From Bremia lactucae (lineage: Eukaryota > Oomycota > Peronosporomycetes > Peronosporales > Peronosporaceae): a stretch of DNA of 64,000 nucleotides. Positions 10,742 to 21,601 of this stretch are shown here, piece after piece. Each line of letters starts with the position of its first letter. Positions within the stretch are counted from its first letter, which is position 1. Below the pieces are notes generated by a model. It saw nothing but the letters and a program-made list of their open reading frames with translations. It did no database searches and had not been told where the DNA came from. The DNA lies in the NCBI RefSeq assembly GCF_004359215.1, contig NC_090616.1, forward strand, positions 2,967,138 through 3,031,137. The letters are read 5' to 3'. The position numbers and the translations under genes are program-made.

Positions 10742-12549
10742 CAGCCGATTGCGAAATCGCTGGCGTCACAGACCACATGGAATGGTCTGTCTTGATCTGC
10801 AATCGCCAAGATGGGCGATTGCATCAAGCTTTGCTTGATACCTTCAAACGAACGCTGACAATCAGCGTTCCATAACCATTTCTCGTCTTTTTTCAAGAGA
10901 CGAGAGAGATGAACTGTCATCTCTGCATAATTGCGAGAGTACTTGTGCAAGTACGCCGCTAAACCAAGGAACTTTCTAAGTCCCTTGACATCGACTGGAA
11001 CTGGCCAGTCGGTAATTGCCTTGATCTTTTCAGGATCAGGGCGCACGCCATGTTTACCGACGATGCACCCAAGAAGTGGTATTTCGCTTGCAGCGAATAA
11101 ACACTTCTTGAGATTTGAATACAACTTATGTTTTTCGCATAAGTGTAAGAACCTGACGAACGTGAGTTTTATGAACTTTCACGTCCGTTTTACCGTCCAT
11201 GGCCCGGCTATGGACGAATACATCGTCGAAATAACTCGGTGCGAAATCCCGCACCGGTCTCAACAGATTTGTTACACATCTGTTGAATGTTGCAGGGGCG
11301 TTACTAAGCCCCTGTGGCATTACTAGCCATTCCCATAGCATCCCCCTGGGAGTGCTCACTGCCGTGTACGGGGTCTCCCGTTCACGCATAAAAATCTGAT
11401 AAATCCATCCATCAGATCCATGGACGAAAAGATGGTACTCGTAGACATACCATCTATGATTACGTCTTTTCTAGGTATCGGCGTTTGAGCCGGTGCCGTT
11501 GCAGCATTCAGTTTATTGAATGCGTGCAATAACCGCCACCCTCTTGTGGCCTTTCGCACACAGAAGGTCGGAGAGCTATGTGGAAAGGTTGACTCCCTTA
11601 CATGGCCCGCTTTTAATCAATCGATAAAGAATTTATCGATCGCAAGTACTTGTTCACGAGGCAGTGGCCACTGCTTCATGACACAGTACTTCGAGCCCGG
11701 TTTGAGCTCGATCTCATGTCGAGTGCCTCTATCCTTAGGCAACTCGCATAGAACTGTTTCAGGGAATAAATCCCTGGATTCAATCAAATACTTATATATA
11801 GGATTTGTTTTAAGTGACTCCCAGGATTGAGTAGTATATCTATCAATCCGAGTCTTCACATCGAGGGCACTTTCGTTCATCGATGAGCTACTGAGAACCG
11901 TTCGTTCTCTAAAAAAATTACCGCTGACCGTATATCGGTTACGTATTCGTCCTCTGTGACGAGTACGCAGATCTGCTTGATACTACCACTATGCAGATCT
12001 CTCAAGAACCGCTTGGGTTCTAGGGTTAGTAATTGAGTTATCTCCGAAGTTAACTTCGGAGGCGAATACAGATCAAGAGTAGAAGCGCCTACTCTTGATC
12101 CATCATTAACCAAGGCATTCAATGTCTCGGTTTGTTCCCGGGATTTATCCACAGGCTGCCGAGCGATTAATCCCTCGGGATCTTGAAGTCTAGTAACTTC
12201 AATTATTTGAGGAGATTTCTCCTCAAGTACGTGGAAACCTCTTCCCTTAACGTCTTCCGAATGTGATTGCGCTATCACAGTCGGGTCCTCTACGGTCGAC
12301 TCTCTACTCGACCTAGGATCATCGCGTTGTCCCTTTTGGGGTACTCCTTAAATGTCGCCCGCCAAGTGTACATTCATGTCTCAATCCACTCGACTTCTTC
12401 GAGTGGTGGGCCTTCGGCGCTGCCTGTGCCTTAACGCATCCGCCGGCAGCTGACTCCACAGTGTGATTAGTAATCACACTGTGATCTTGTGCAGTTGTAC
12501 TAACGACCGTACCACAAGTGAGGCCAACGCACTTTAAGTTAAAAGCCAT
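10742..12549 (-). pseudogene. F2 pol: RT (second copy) and upstream linker
   Basis: 11390-10742 repeats the RT/RNase H of 10288-9658 with only scattered differences, including a second YFDD box (near 11233-11222). Upstream on the minus strand come the RT N-terminal parts: ATRGWRLLHAFNKLNAAT near 11556-11500 and KYCVMKQWPLPREQVLAIDK near 11700-11640. 12278-11877 is a linker between protease and RT, rich in charged residues. 12549-12319 is degraded upstream sequence. The segment ends at a junction with + strand F1 sequence near 12520. Confidence 0.82.
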
Positions 12550-13477
12550 AGTAGATTGGCCGGTTCCTAAAACTAAAAGGATTTGCGTAAGTGGTTGGGT
12601 CTCGCCAATTATTTACGCAAATATAGCGAAAATTACGCTGATATGGCTAGGTCATTATCTAGTCTCCTTAAAAAGGATACAGAATGGTGCTGAACTAGCA
12701 CCGAAAATAATGTTTTTCGAGCAGTTAAGGATAGTCTTATCCATGCCAAATCCTAATTGGCCTTTCAGTGTCGTCTGTGACGCATCAGATTTTGCCATTG
12801 GCAGTGCTCTGTTACAAACAGATGTTGATGGGCGTGAACGTGTTTTTGCGTTCGAGTCTAGACAGCTTAAAGCTGCGAAAAAGAACAACCCAGTTCATGG
12901 CAAAGAGTTACTTGCTATGAAGTATGCTCTCGTCAAATTCAGAGTTCATCTGCTCGGCTCTAAGCGGTTTGTGTTTTATACAGATCACGCGTCATTACGC
13001 AGGGCGACTAAGTCGCCCCATCTCTCACAGAGAATGACCCGATGGCTATCCTTTTTGCGGAATACAACTTCGAGGTGAAGTATAAACCCGGTAAGCAAAA
13101 TGCTTTGGCCAATGCGTTATCGCGCAGGCCGAATTATGAGCTTTCTCATTTAACGACTATCTCGTCACCTAGTCCTGAATTAATTCGTTCGCTTATGCCA
13201 AGGATGAACAGGGTGAAGCTCTGCTACGAGCTTTAAAGAACTCGAATTCAGGTATAAAATTGCCGGCATGTTTGCGTGCAAGGTTACATCGATTTTCTAT
13301 CGATAACAACCTGTTGCTTTATTGCACAGACATCGCGGACCCTCCGCGTGTCGTTGTTCCTCGTGATGAGGATTTGAAGTACCGGATCCTCTATGAAGCA
13401 CACGATACTGTCCTTGGTGGTTATCTCGATAGAGAAAAGCCTACGGCTCTATTAGCCAGAGTTATTGGTGGGTCAAA
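12518..13477 (+). pseudogene. F1 pol fragment: RNase H and integrase zinc-binding domain
   Basis: Plus-strand Gypsy pol. RNase H reads WPFSVVCDASDFAIGSALLQ near 12760-12820, NPVHGKELLAMKYALVKFRV near 12888-12945, and FYTDHASLRRATKSPHLSQRM. The end of RNase H (FAEYNFEVKYKPGKQNALAN) follows in another frame at 13047. The integrase zinc-binding region begins near 13380 (RILYEAHDTVLGG) and stops abruptly at the hairpin at 13478-13513. Confidence 0.85.
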
Positions 13478-13513
13478 CAATCTCGGCAGCTCGTCTTCGA
13501 GCTGCCGAGATTG
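13478..13513. repeat. Perfect hairpin: 16-bp arms, 4-nt loop
   Basis: caatctcggcagctcg (13478-13493), loop tctt, then the exact reverse complement (13498-13513). It sits exactly where F1 pol sequence switches to aORF1 sequence. In the other F1 copy the corresponding aORF1 sequence near 36507-36540 has no such perfect foldback. Confidence 0.95.
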
Positions 13514-13990
13514 CGAAAGGTAAAGCTCATAGTGAATATAGATTCACTCCGCTTAGTGCGGACGAGCGTCTAAAAGAGATAGCGGGTCATAGCTTGGCCA
13601 TCTGGATCTCTGGTGACCCGGCGAGGACGCCGCAGGAGATCGCTGCCCGCGACGCTCTCTATGAGCAATACCTTACGCCAAAGGTAATGGCGCGAAGTCA
13701 GTATCTGACGCGTTTACGTGATCAAGCCCGTGGGGCTTCGGTGATCTCCATGAGGGAATTCCGATCGTTTTGTTTCCAAACGAAACAAGGAGTGAAAACG
13801 AAGTCTCGTTTGAGAAGTGGGTCCACCAGGCCCGCCGACTTCGTAATATTTGGAATATCCGAGAGTCTGCGGATAGAGGTGATGTTCGTTTGGAACGGGA
13901 GCTTCGCTTTGATTTCGCTAAGCTTAAGGCCAAAGGTCAGCTACGTTTGGCATTTATGCCACAAACGAAGAAAGGTCTAGCCGATATCTC
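13498..13990 (+). pseudogene. F1 antisense ORF (aORF1), copy a, fragment
   Basis: Middle part of the F1 antisense protein: AEIAKGKAHSEYRFTPLSAD, then ERLKEIAGHSLAIWISGDPA, a segment about PQEIAARDALYEQYLTPKVM, and after frameshifts ERELRFDFAKLKAKG. The same protein is in copy b at 36210-37386. The C-terminal coiled coil and the acidic start are missing here. Its right end merges into minus-strand F1 gag-pro sequence, so pol is deleted between them. Confidence 0.55.
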
Positions 13991-15000
13991 AGTGCTCCGG
14001 TTGACCGTACAACCAAACTCAGCTTCATTATCCAGCGAACGTTCACGTGTCGCTTCATGTGCATTAGGAGGACCTGACCCAAAATGCCCTGGTGAACCGC
14101 TAATAGTGTCACTATTGACACTCAGTATGGTGCCACCTCGGCCGACCACACTCTGTGGACTTAGACGTGCCACTCCACGTATCTCAGGGATATTGCACCC
14201 TTGAGGTCCTGGCGAACCACCAACAGTGTCACTACTGACACTCAGTATGATGCCACCTCGGCCGAGCATACTCGGTGGACTTAGACGTGCCACTCCACGT
14301 ATCTCAGGGATATTGCACCCTTGATGATTCGGCCTTAGGCCAACAATGCTTTCAGCATTTAGTGAGTCGTTATTATAACGAGTGTCACTCGACGGAGTAC
14401 GTGCCTTTCCACTTATTTCTGCTGAGTCGGGCTCAAAATTAATGTTTTTAACATTAAAGTTTATTAACTCAGACATGCCAATGTCTAAAACACTGCCAGA
14501 CTCATTCAATGATCCGCGCCAATAGCGCTTTTGTTGCCTAGCAAAGGTGGATTCATGACTCTCCAAAACTTTGCTAGGAACATTGCGCGTGGCGCCTAAG
14601 GTCTTAGACCTCCAATCAATCCATGGCTCATGGTGCTCTAACCAGGCCATACCAAGGATGAGATCATATCTCGAATCCAAATCAAGGACGAGACAGCGTT
14701 CCATACTGTCAAAGTCCAGAAACTTTATACCTAAGTTCAATGGAACTTTGAGAACAGTGACACGAGTCCCAGTCGCTAAGCGAACAGTGATTGTATCACC
14801 TTCATGCGCTCTAAGCGCCTCAACGTATTGTTGACTTCCTTTGAGGGAAAGGCATCGAGCATAACTGCACGACGCTCCTGAGTCAATTAAAATTGACCAC
14901 GGCTTATCAAAGCCCTTTACAGTCGCTTGAGCGACTAGCAAGCCAGGCTTGTACTCTCGCCCCGTGCCATTGAGCACCGAGCTAATTGGGGCTAGGTTCT
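13937..15000 (-). pseudogene. F1 protease and repeat-bearing spacer
   Basis: The minus-strand frame 14977-13937 stays open for 346 codons. It begins with a retropepsin-like protease: GFDKPWSILIDSGASCSYAR (active-site DSGAS near 14890), LATGTRVTVLKVPLNLGIKF, then YDLILGMAWLEHHEPWIDW. A hydrophilic spacer follows with a 40-residue unit repeated twice (14330-14090, see separate repeat). The last ~20 codons run antisense through aORF1 sequence, so the natural end has been lost by deletion. The protease pair of Asp and flanking glycine look intact. Confidence 0.85.
14092..14331 (-). repeat. 120-bp tandem repeat (two units) coding 40-aa repeats
   Basis: Two adjacent 120-bp units. The sequence ttagacgtgccactccacgt recurs exactly 120 bp apart (14161 and 14281). 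On the coding (minus) strand each unit encodes about QGCNIPEIRGVARLSP...LGRGG...LSV.SDT..GSPG. A two-unit array also lies at 61622-61860 and a single unit at 39985-40115, so unit number varies between F1 copies. Confidence 0.9.
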
Positions 15001-16040
15001 ATTTATTCTCAGCTCCTTGAGGTTCAACAGAGCCTAGGTCTTCCCCAGTAGGGCGCCCCGCACCAACTGGGTATCGACGTTTTCCCGCACCGTACCAGAT
15101 CTCTGGTATAGGTTGGAGTTGGAGCTCTTTCAAGCTTTACCCGAATTTCGAAGAGGGCAGGCAGAGCGTAAATGTTTCGTGCTTCCGCACATATAACATC
15201 TACGGATGGTCTTATGCTGTTCCACAGCTTGAAGAGTCTATTCTTCTACCTCTACAAGGCTTAAATCCATAGGTTCCGATCAATTAGACGGAACCCATGT
15301 GCTCTTAAAGCTTGTTCGGTAGACAGGCGTGCTAACGCGAGCAGACTTAAGGTCAAACTCGGCGCGTAGTGCTAGTGCAACTGCCTCTTCGAACGTAGCC
15401 GGATGAGATCGGAACAATTCCGTCCGCACAACGCCCTCATTCAGACCCCCCTTAAAAATGGTCACTACAATTGCTTTTGCACCGGGTCTTGATGCATAGA
15501 TGCAATGAGAGTTCTCAACTCCTGGACAAAGTCCCGTTAGGGTTCTTTTACCCTGTCGAGTCGCAAGGAGCCGTGCTCGCATGCGAAAAGCCTGATCAGG
15601 CGATGCAAACATGCTGGTCATTTGCTGTTTCAGCGAATCCCATGAGGGAAATGCGTCGTTTAAGGACGTGCTGCACGATAGTGCCCACCCCATGGCTCTG
15701 CCTCCAAGTTTGGAAATGGCCGTATGCACCTTTTGCCGTTCTGTTAAAAACAAGGCGAATTCTCGGCTTTGAGTCGGGTACAGAGATGTACCGTGTTGGC
15801 ATAGATGCCGCTAAATGGTCCTGTACCTGACCAATCAAGGAGGCTTCGTACCGCATGGAGGCTTCAAGCCTTGCATGCAGGACCTCTGGTCCCTGTGTGA
15901 TAATAAATTCCACATACTCAAGCCCGAATAAGGTTTTGAGCTTGTCATAAGCGGCGCGTTGCGCTTCTGACAATTTTGGAACCCTTTCCATTTTCTTGAG
16001 AAATTAGTCTTGTAAAGGCTTAAGCGTAGATTGACTCCGA
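15000..16040 (-). pseudogene. F1 gag
   Basis: Minus-strand Gag of F1 in several frames. 15991-15596 reads PKLSEAQRAAYDKLKTLFGL and QGPEVLHARLEASMRYEAS. 15753-15280 is the retrotransposon gag domain (FPSWDSLKQQMTSMFASPDQ, MRARLLATRQGKRTL, RSHPATFEEAVALALRAEFD). The CCHC zinc knuckle lies near 15215-15165, better seen in the copies at 40926-40633 and 60930-61010. The order LTR-PBS-gag-protease fits a minus-strand element with its 5' LTR at 16052-17073. Confidence 0.85.
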
Positions 16041-16051
16041 GTGCTACCAGG
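16041..16051 (-). other. Putative primer-binding site of F1
   Basis: Next to the LTR1 end, the minus strand reads cctggtagcac. TGGTAGCA is the complement of a TGCTACCA tRNA 3' end, as in initiator Met-tRNA. The same motif follows LTR1 at 41701-41692 (minus) and 60051-60060, and LTR3 at 17835-17843. Confidence 0.5.
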
Positions 16052-17073
16052 TGTAGCGGAGCCACCTCGCTCCTAAAGTCAGAGGAAGGCTGTAACGGGC
16101 TAAAGTTGCCCCAATGTTACACAGTCCCCGTTAAGTATACTTGGTGTACTTAAGGGGATGGTCAATTACTAAATAGTAGTAATTAGACCCACCACTCGGG
16201 TGTGGTTCACATTTGTGACCAACCCTTGTGTATGTGATGCACACGGGTGCATTCACATTAGGAGGGATGAGGCCCAGCGTCATCCGTGATGACGGCTAGC
16301 GTCATCCGTTACGCGAGGTACTCGGAAGATACGCTCGCAATACATATTAAGTGTTATCTATAGGAATGACATTTCAATTGGTAAAAATAGGTATTTATAT
16401 ATTTAATACGATTAAATATAAATCAGTCTGAAAACTACTTCCTACTTGGTAAGTGCGCACGAGGAGCCGGATTACCGCTCCCGTGACGACACTTAACAAG
16501 AGTACTTAGTGTGCTGGGTGAGGTCGCTTACGCGCCCACCACAGCTACCTCACTGCACGCAAAAGAAGCAGGTTAAACCGCTTCCTTGCTGTGCTAGGGT
16601 GTGTGTCTAAGTAGAGCGTGGCCGCATTACGACGTGCCCGCCTACAAAGGCTTTCAGACTCAGATAGTCACTTAGTTCTATTGAACTAATGGGTTTAACA
16701 ACTCAGGGAGTCGTACAAGCTATCAAAGCTTAAGGAATCCTAGTTCAAGGGATTCTGGGGTTTGTAGAACCAAGTGGCAACTACCTTAGAAAGGCTTCTA
16801 TCTCTTACAGATCAATGCGCAAGCCTTAGGAAGGTACTTACGCTTTAAGGTCAAAAGGGGGACTGCACTTTATTTAATTATTTAAATCTAAAAACCTTAC
16901 CCTAGCTAATTATAAATAGATTTTGGCCGCCAGATTTATATCTGGCGGCGACCACATTTGTTACCCATAATAAATGGGATTTAAGTAGCTAACTATTTTA
17001 AAAATAGATAAAAGGCTATTTTACCCATAAAGTAAATGTACCACAACAACGGTTCTCCAACCCATGTGTGCCC
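16052..17073 (-). mobile_element. LTR1 (F1 5' LTR), interrupted by a solo LTR3
   Basis: The LTR next to F1 gag. Its + strand reading starts tgtagcggagccacctcgctcc and contains tggcggcgaccacatttgtta and accacaacaacggtt blocks. It shares long similarity with 35356-35795, 36008-36120, 41702-41934 and 59680-60050. A complete solo LTR3 is inserted at 16091-16646. Removing it gives about 460 bp of LTR1. The 5' edge is cut by an F2 LTR starting at 17074. Confidence 0.82.
16091..16646 (+). mobile_element. Solo LTR3 with 5-bp target-site duplication
   Basis: 556 bp from tgtaacgggctaaag to gcccgcctaca, with TG...CA termini. It is flanked on both sides by aaggc (16086-16090 and 16647-16651). The uninterrupted LTR1 at 41725-41750 reads straight across this point (gaggaagactttcagac). 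It is therefore an insertion that later lost its internal part by LTR-LTR recombination. Confidence 0.93.
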
Positions 17074-17268
17074 TGTAACGGGGTATATCGTTACATGAAA
17101 TTAACACTTAAAGGTTGATATTTAATATATTATCTAAAAGGTAGATAATAATTTGCAGGATATTACTTGATATAGTAATATTCAGAATTCTAATCCATAA
17201 ATAGGTATAGACCATTATACCTATTTATTCCGCAGACTAATCAGCTGTAGGAGTAATCAAAGAGAGAG
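17074..17268 (+). mobile_element. LTR2 fragment, sense orientation
   Basis: Begins tgtaacggggtatatcgtta, the reverse complement of the LTR2 right ends at 42390 and 62868, and runs about 195 bp into an assembly gap. It abuts the truncated edge of LTR1. Confidence 0.75.
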
Positions 17269-17368
17269 NNNNNNNNNNNNNNNNNNNNNNNNNNNNNNNN
17301 NNNNNNNNNNNNNNNNNNNNNNNNNNNNNNNNNNNNNNNNNNNNNNNNNNNNNNNNNNNNNNNNNNNN
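17269..17368. other. Assembly gap (100 N, probably of unknown size)
   Basis: Exactly 100 N. Confidence 1.
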
Positions 17369-17834
17369 TTTATATACTTAACGGATGGTCAATTACTTCA
17401 TGTGAAGCACAAAAACCTCCACTTCGGTGTGGTGCATAAAGTGACCCACCCTTGTGTATGTGATGCACGTAGGTGTATTCACATACACAAGAGATGACGG
17501 CTAGCGTCATCCGTAATCCGAGGTATTCAGAATAATACGCTCGCAATGCAGGGATGCACATCTGGTGGTGGCATTCATTAATTGGATAAAAGATTTTATA
17601 TTTATTTAATTGAATAAAAATCAGTCTTGAAACTATCTCCTAGTGAACAGCTACGCACGTCAAGCCCGAATACCGCTTCCGTGACGACATTTGTACTAAG
17701 GTTCTTATGCGGCCGCTTAGGCGCCCACCAACTAACTCATTGCACGTGAACGAAGACGATCAAACCGCTTCCTCACTGTGCTTGAAGGTCTGTGCCTAAG
17801 TAGAGCGTGGCTGCTATAGTAGCGCCCGCCTACA
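17369..17834 (+). mobile_element. LTR3-type LTR, sense orientation, left end missing
   Basis: Matches LTR3 from ttaacggatggtcaattactt to agcgcccgcctaca, most like the variant at 24491-24796. Directly after it is cttggtagcac (17835-17845), the same putative primer-binding site as in F1. The sequence to its right, however, is the minus-strand end of an F3 pol, so the two do not form one intact element. Confidence 0.75.
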
Positions 17835-17844
17835 CTTGGTAGCA

Positions 17845-19310
17845 CTAGTAATCCTTCCCACGACCAGTCTCTCTGAGCGTGTCAGTGAGGATGAGCCTCA
17901 ATATAGATTGGATTCGTTCCTTCCTTTCTCTCCAAACATCATCGGGAGGTGGCAGAGTACTTGGCGCAGGGACTTGGTGAGCAGGCCCTACTTTTCGTGT
18001 GATGGCTAATCGCTCATCCACAAAGCGTTGAGCCTCGCTCACGCTTTTACCATCAAACTCGCCTATGACACCACCGAGAGGTTTGTCATAAGGCGGGCTA
18101 CGGCCCTTGCGAAAGCTCATAGTGAGTATCGATTCACACCAAGAGCGCCTCCAAGAGGTTGCGGGTCGTAATTTGGTACTGTGGACCTCTGGATTCAAGA
18201 CGAGCACGTCGGAGGAACTCGCTGCAGTAGCGGTCAATAGCGAAACATCGTTATCTTTTAGGATCACAGGCCATCCTTGCCGTGACGCCATTCTGACCAC
18301 GGCTAAACTAGCAGGGTCAATAGGGCAAGTTTCGGTCGTTGACATGATACCCTCACGGGGTTCCACTTTCGCACCGAGGGTAGTGGTGGGTCCTCCTTCA
18401 CTAAGACGTGGGCTGCGTACATACGAGACTGGCGTCAAAGGATGGCGCTGTCCGTTATATAAAACGGTGTCTCACCCGTACTGGCGTGGCCACTCTTTAT
18501 ATAGCGAACTCCACGAAGGGCAATTGCTCGCATCATTCTTTGGAGTCGCTATCTGTAATACATCTGCCATGACCCGATTGTCACGTTCTGTTCGGCCATC
18601 TATCTGAAGATGATCTGCGGTCGACATGTGGAGCTTGCTACATAGCAGCTCAAACAAATGTCGCCAAAAAGCCGACGTAAAACGTGGATTCCGGTCCGAT
18701 ACTATGGACTCGGGCATCACGTGAAGTCGGTATACATGATCCAGGAACAAGAAAAGCTGCCTCATTGCCTGTGATCGATGGTTTACATGGTGCTAAATGC
18801 ACCAAATTTCTCAGTCTGTCTACCAAGACGACGAGCACCGTCCGACCCTTATGGTCAGGCGGTATGCCAAACATAAAGTCCAGACTGGCCGACTTCCAAC
18901 AATCCGCTGGAATAGGCAGCGGCTTCAATGGCGCACTGCTGGACGGTGCAGGCTTTATGCGCTGACACTGTTCGCAAGCGCGAATATAGTTGGCCATCCA
19001 TCGATAAAGGTGTGGCCACCAAAATTCCTCTGATTACTCGTAAGAATGAATTTTACGACCCTAATGCCCCCTCGATGGTGCATCATGGAGCTGGTGAAGT
19101 ATCTTCAACTTGAGATCTATGTCATGAGGAATATAGATTCTGAAGGGATCACAAGGTGACAGCTGATACCTTAACAGGTCACTGCTGTAGCTAAAGCGAC
19201 TTAGTGTAGCCTTCAGGTACGACGGAAGGGAAACCGTTCGTCCACCGAAGCGATCCAAAAGCACTCAGCAGGCGATAATGATCCTGCTGTAGCTCTTCTT
19301 TTTTTGGATT
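17845..19310 (-). pseudogene. F3 pol: integrase
   Basis: Minus-strand integrase. 19264-18970 is the zinc-binding part. 18997-18650 reads YIRACEQCQRIKPAPSSSAP and SLDFMFGIPPDHKGRTVLVV, with the first catalytic Asp in LDFMF. 18765-18472 reads MPESIVSDRNPRFTSAFW (second Asp) and LHMSTADHLQIDGRTERDN (Glu). 18438-17845 is the C-terminal region (GGVIGEFDGKSVSEAQRFVD). Compared with the other F3 copy (55560-55700), a stretch near 18105-18250 is replaced. On the + strand it reads KAHSEYRFTP and ERLQEVAGRNLVLW, resembling aORF1. Confidence 0.85.
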
Positions 19311-19456
19311 TCGTCACGTAGTATGCCGTCATGGCTGCACGTTGACGACATGACTTGCCTTAGCACTAGCCACACTCTCCTGGTGTCTTACCTTGAAGTC
19401 TGGTCTGCGCGATAAAGCGTCAGCCAAGACATTCGACTTACTTGGCTGGTATCTAA

Positions 19457-20820
19457 CTATGAAATTGAATTCAGAAAAAATGTAAGCCATTTTGCCATTC
19501 TAGGCGAGAGGTGCGGTGAATTTATTACGGTCCGCAGTGATGCGTGATCCGTATAAAGCACAAATACTTCGATACCCGATAGATGCACTCGAAACTGAAC
19601 AAGAGCATACTTCACTAAAAGTAGCTCTTTATCAAGCACAGGATAATTCAGTTCCACGGCTCTCAAAACCCGGGACTGATAAAAGATGACACGGTCAACG
19701 CCGTCGTCGTCATCCTTCTGCATGAGCGCGCTACCGATTGCACCTATGCTTGCATCACAGACGACGCTAAAGGGCTTACCCGCGTCTAGCAATGCCAAGA
19801 CCGGTGCCTTTACAAGAGGTTGCTTCACTGGTGTGAACGCATCTACTTGCTCCTTTGACCAAACCCATTCTGCGTCCATTTAAAAGAGGTCAGACAAGGG
19901 CTTAGTCCGCTCCGCATAATTCTTGCTATATTTATGCAAGTTATTCGGAATTAGCTCAAACTCTTCACGTGTCTTGGCATTGGTCATTCCTCTACAGCCT
20001 TTACCTTTTCTGGGTCTGCTCGTATACCATGTGTACCGACGATGGCGCCCAGCACAGGTATCTCAGAGACCTCTATGACGCACTTTTGCAAGTTGATGTA
20101 CAATTGAGCGTCCCCCAGAGTCTCCAACACAGCGTCCAAATGACGCTTGTGCGACTCTATTCGCTTAGCCCGTCCTCGGCCCTTCTATAAACAGATACAT
20201 CGTCACAGTAATTAGGCGCGTAGGCACGGTGCTGACGCATCACGTGAGCCACCACTCGGCTGAATGTCATTGGTTCGGTTTCTTAAAGCTTGAGGCATCA
20301 CAAGCCTGTTTGGGGTGCTTGCTGCCAATTTAGCTACATCAGACTCTCATGAATACCTGATAGCAGCCATCTTTCAAATCCAACGTGTCGAATATAATTG
20401 AGTTTCCCTGGAGTTCAAGAAGACATAAGCGTTAACCACGCGCCTTCCACCTGTACAGAGAAGGTCGGCCTGCAGTGAGGCGACTTGCTCTCTTGTACAT
20501 GTCCCACCTTAGCTCACTTTACGAAGAACTCGTCATATAATCGACATGTTCTTTCGGCAACGGTCATTGCCTGGTAACACAATACTTGGTGCCAGTTTTT
20601 AAATTAATTTCGTGCCCGATGCCCCTACCGGCAGGTAGGCGGCTCGGCACTCCTTCTTAAAACACATCACAATGCTTCCACAGAAGTAAGAAAAACGGGT
20701 TGTCTCTCAAGGCGTCCCAGCCTTGAGCAACGAATCGTTTATTTTTGTCCTTCTCTAGGGCCTTTGTCGGGACTGATCTAAAGGTCACTCGTTTTTGACG
20801 TGATTTGATCGCCCTTAACT
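19457..20820 (-). pseudogene. F3 pol: RT and RNase H
   Basis: RNase H is in frame at 19879-19457: KPFSVVCDASIGAIGSALMQ, LNYPVLDKELLLVKYALVQF, LYTDHASLRTVINSPHLSPR. RT upstream (about 20700-19900) is heavily broken; similarity to the F3 RT at 53820-54126 is visible near 20640-20560 (cgggcacgaaattaattt and cattgcctggtaacacaat on the + strand). The track shows no long frame there. Confidence 0.78.
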
Positions 20821-20821
20821 G

Positions 20822-21500
20822 TCAGGTGCTCGCTTTTCGAGTCACCACGACCTTTGACTGGAAAGCGGCCGCCGTTGCTTTCTCGGCTAACACACCCCTT
20901 CCAGCCGTATTAAGCTCTAGGCTCTGTGCCGCTTCTTGCGACGCTTGACTTCCTGTTAGCTTGCTATCTACTGCCCCAGGCTCCCGGCTCTGAGCAGGAC
21001 CATTGGACGCATGACTACTTGTCATCGTCTTTTTCACTACATCAGTCTCTCCGAGCTGGGTATGACTTTGTGACGTTTGGCATGCAATCAATGCACCATC
21101 AACTGTGCTGTACACGACATCAGTTGCATTGTCCTGCGTAGAATTAGCAACTGTGCGTGTACGTCAGTCTATCCATGGTTGGTGTCTTGCCAACCATGGT
21201 ATGCCTAGGATGAGGTCATACGGACTCTCCATACCTAGCACTGTGAGCTTTTCTCAACAGGAGAAACCACTAAACCTGAAGGCGAGTTCAGCTTGAACTC
21301 CCTCAGCCTTTACGAACACCCCGTTCGCTAAACGAACGGTCGCCTCTTCTCGCTTGCCATCCGGGCAAAGCGGCTCAAACATCGCCGGTCTCTGTTTCAG
21401 AGCCGCGAATTTTACAAAAATTTGTGATGCACCCGAATTTACTAGGAGGGTCATCCTCTGGTCAGCCTCGTACTTGAGCGCTAAAAACTAGCAAGGCTGA
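20822..21500 (-). pseudogene. F3 protease and downstream spacer
   Basis: 21454-21254 reads MTLLVNSGASQIFVKFAALK, then VRLANGVFVKAEGVQAELAF: a retropepsin-like domain whose active-site triplet is NSG instead of DSG. Downstream 21240-21150 holds YDLILG-type sequence, and 21115-20822 is a hydrophilic spacer with repeated ASQ/SQS motifs. The sister F3 copy at 52770 still has VDSGAS, so the Asp to Asn change is local to this copy. Confidence 0.8.
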
Positions 21501-21601
21501 GGCCTGAAATTTCGAGACCTCAGGGACTATCCTACCCATTTGTTCGATAACTTTGAGCTTAGGAGTACCTTCAGAGTCCGCGACAGTAGGGCATACCGCC
21601 C

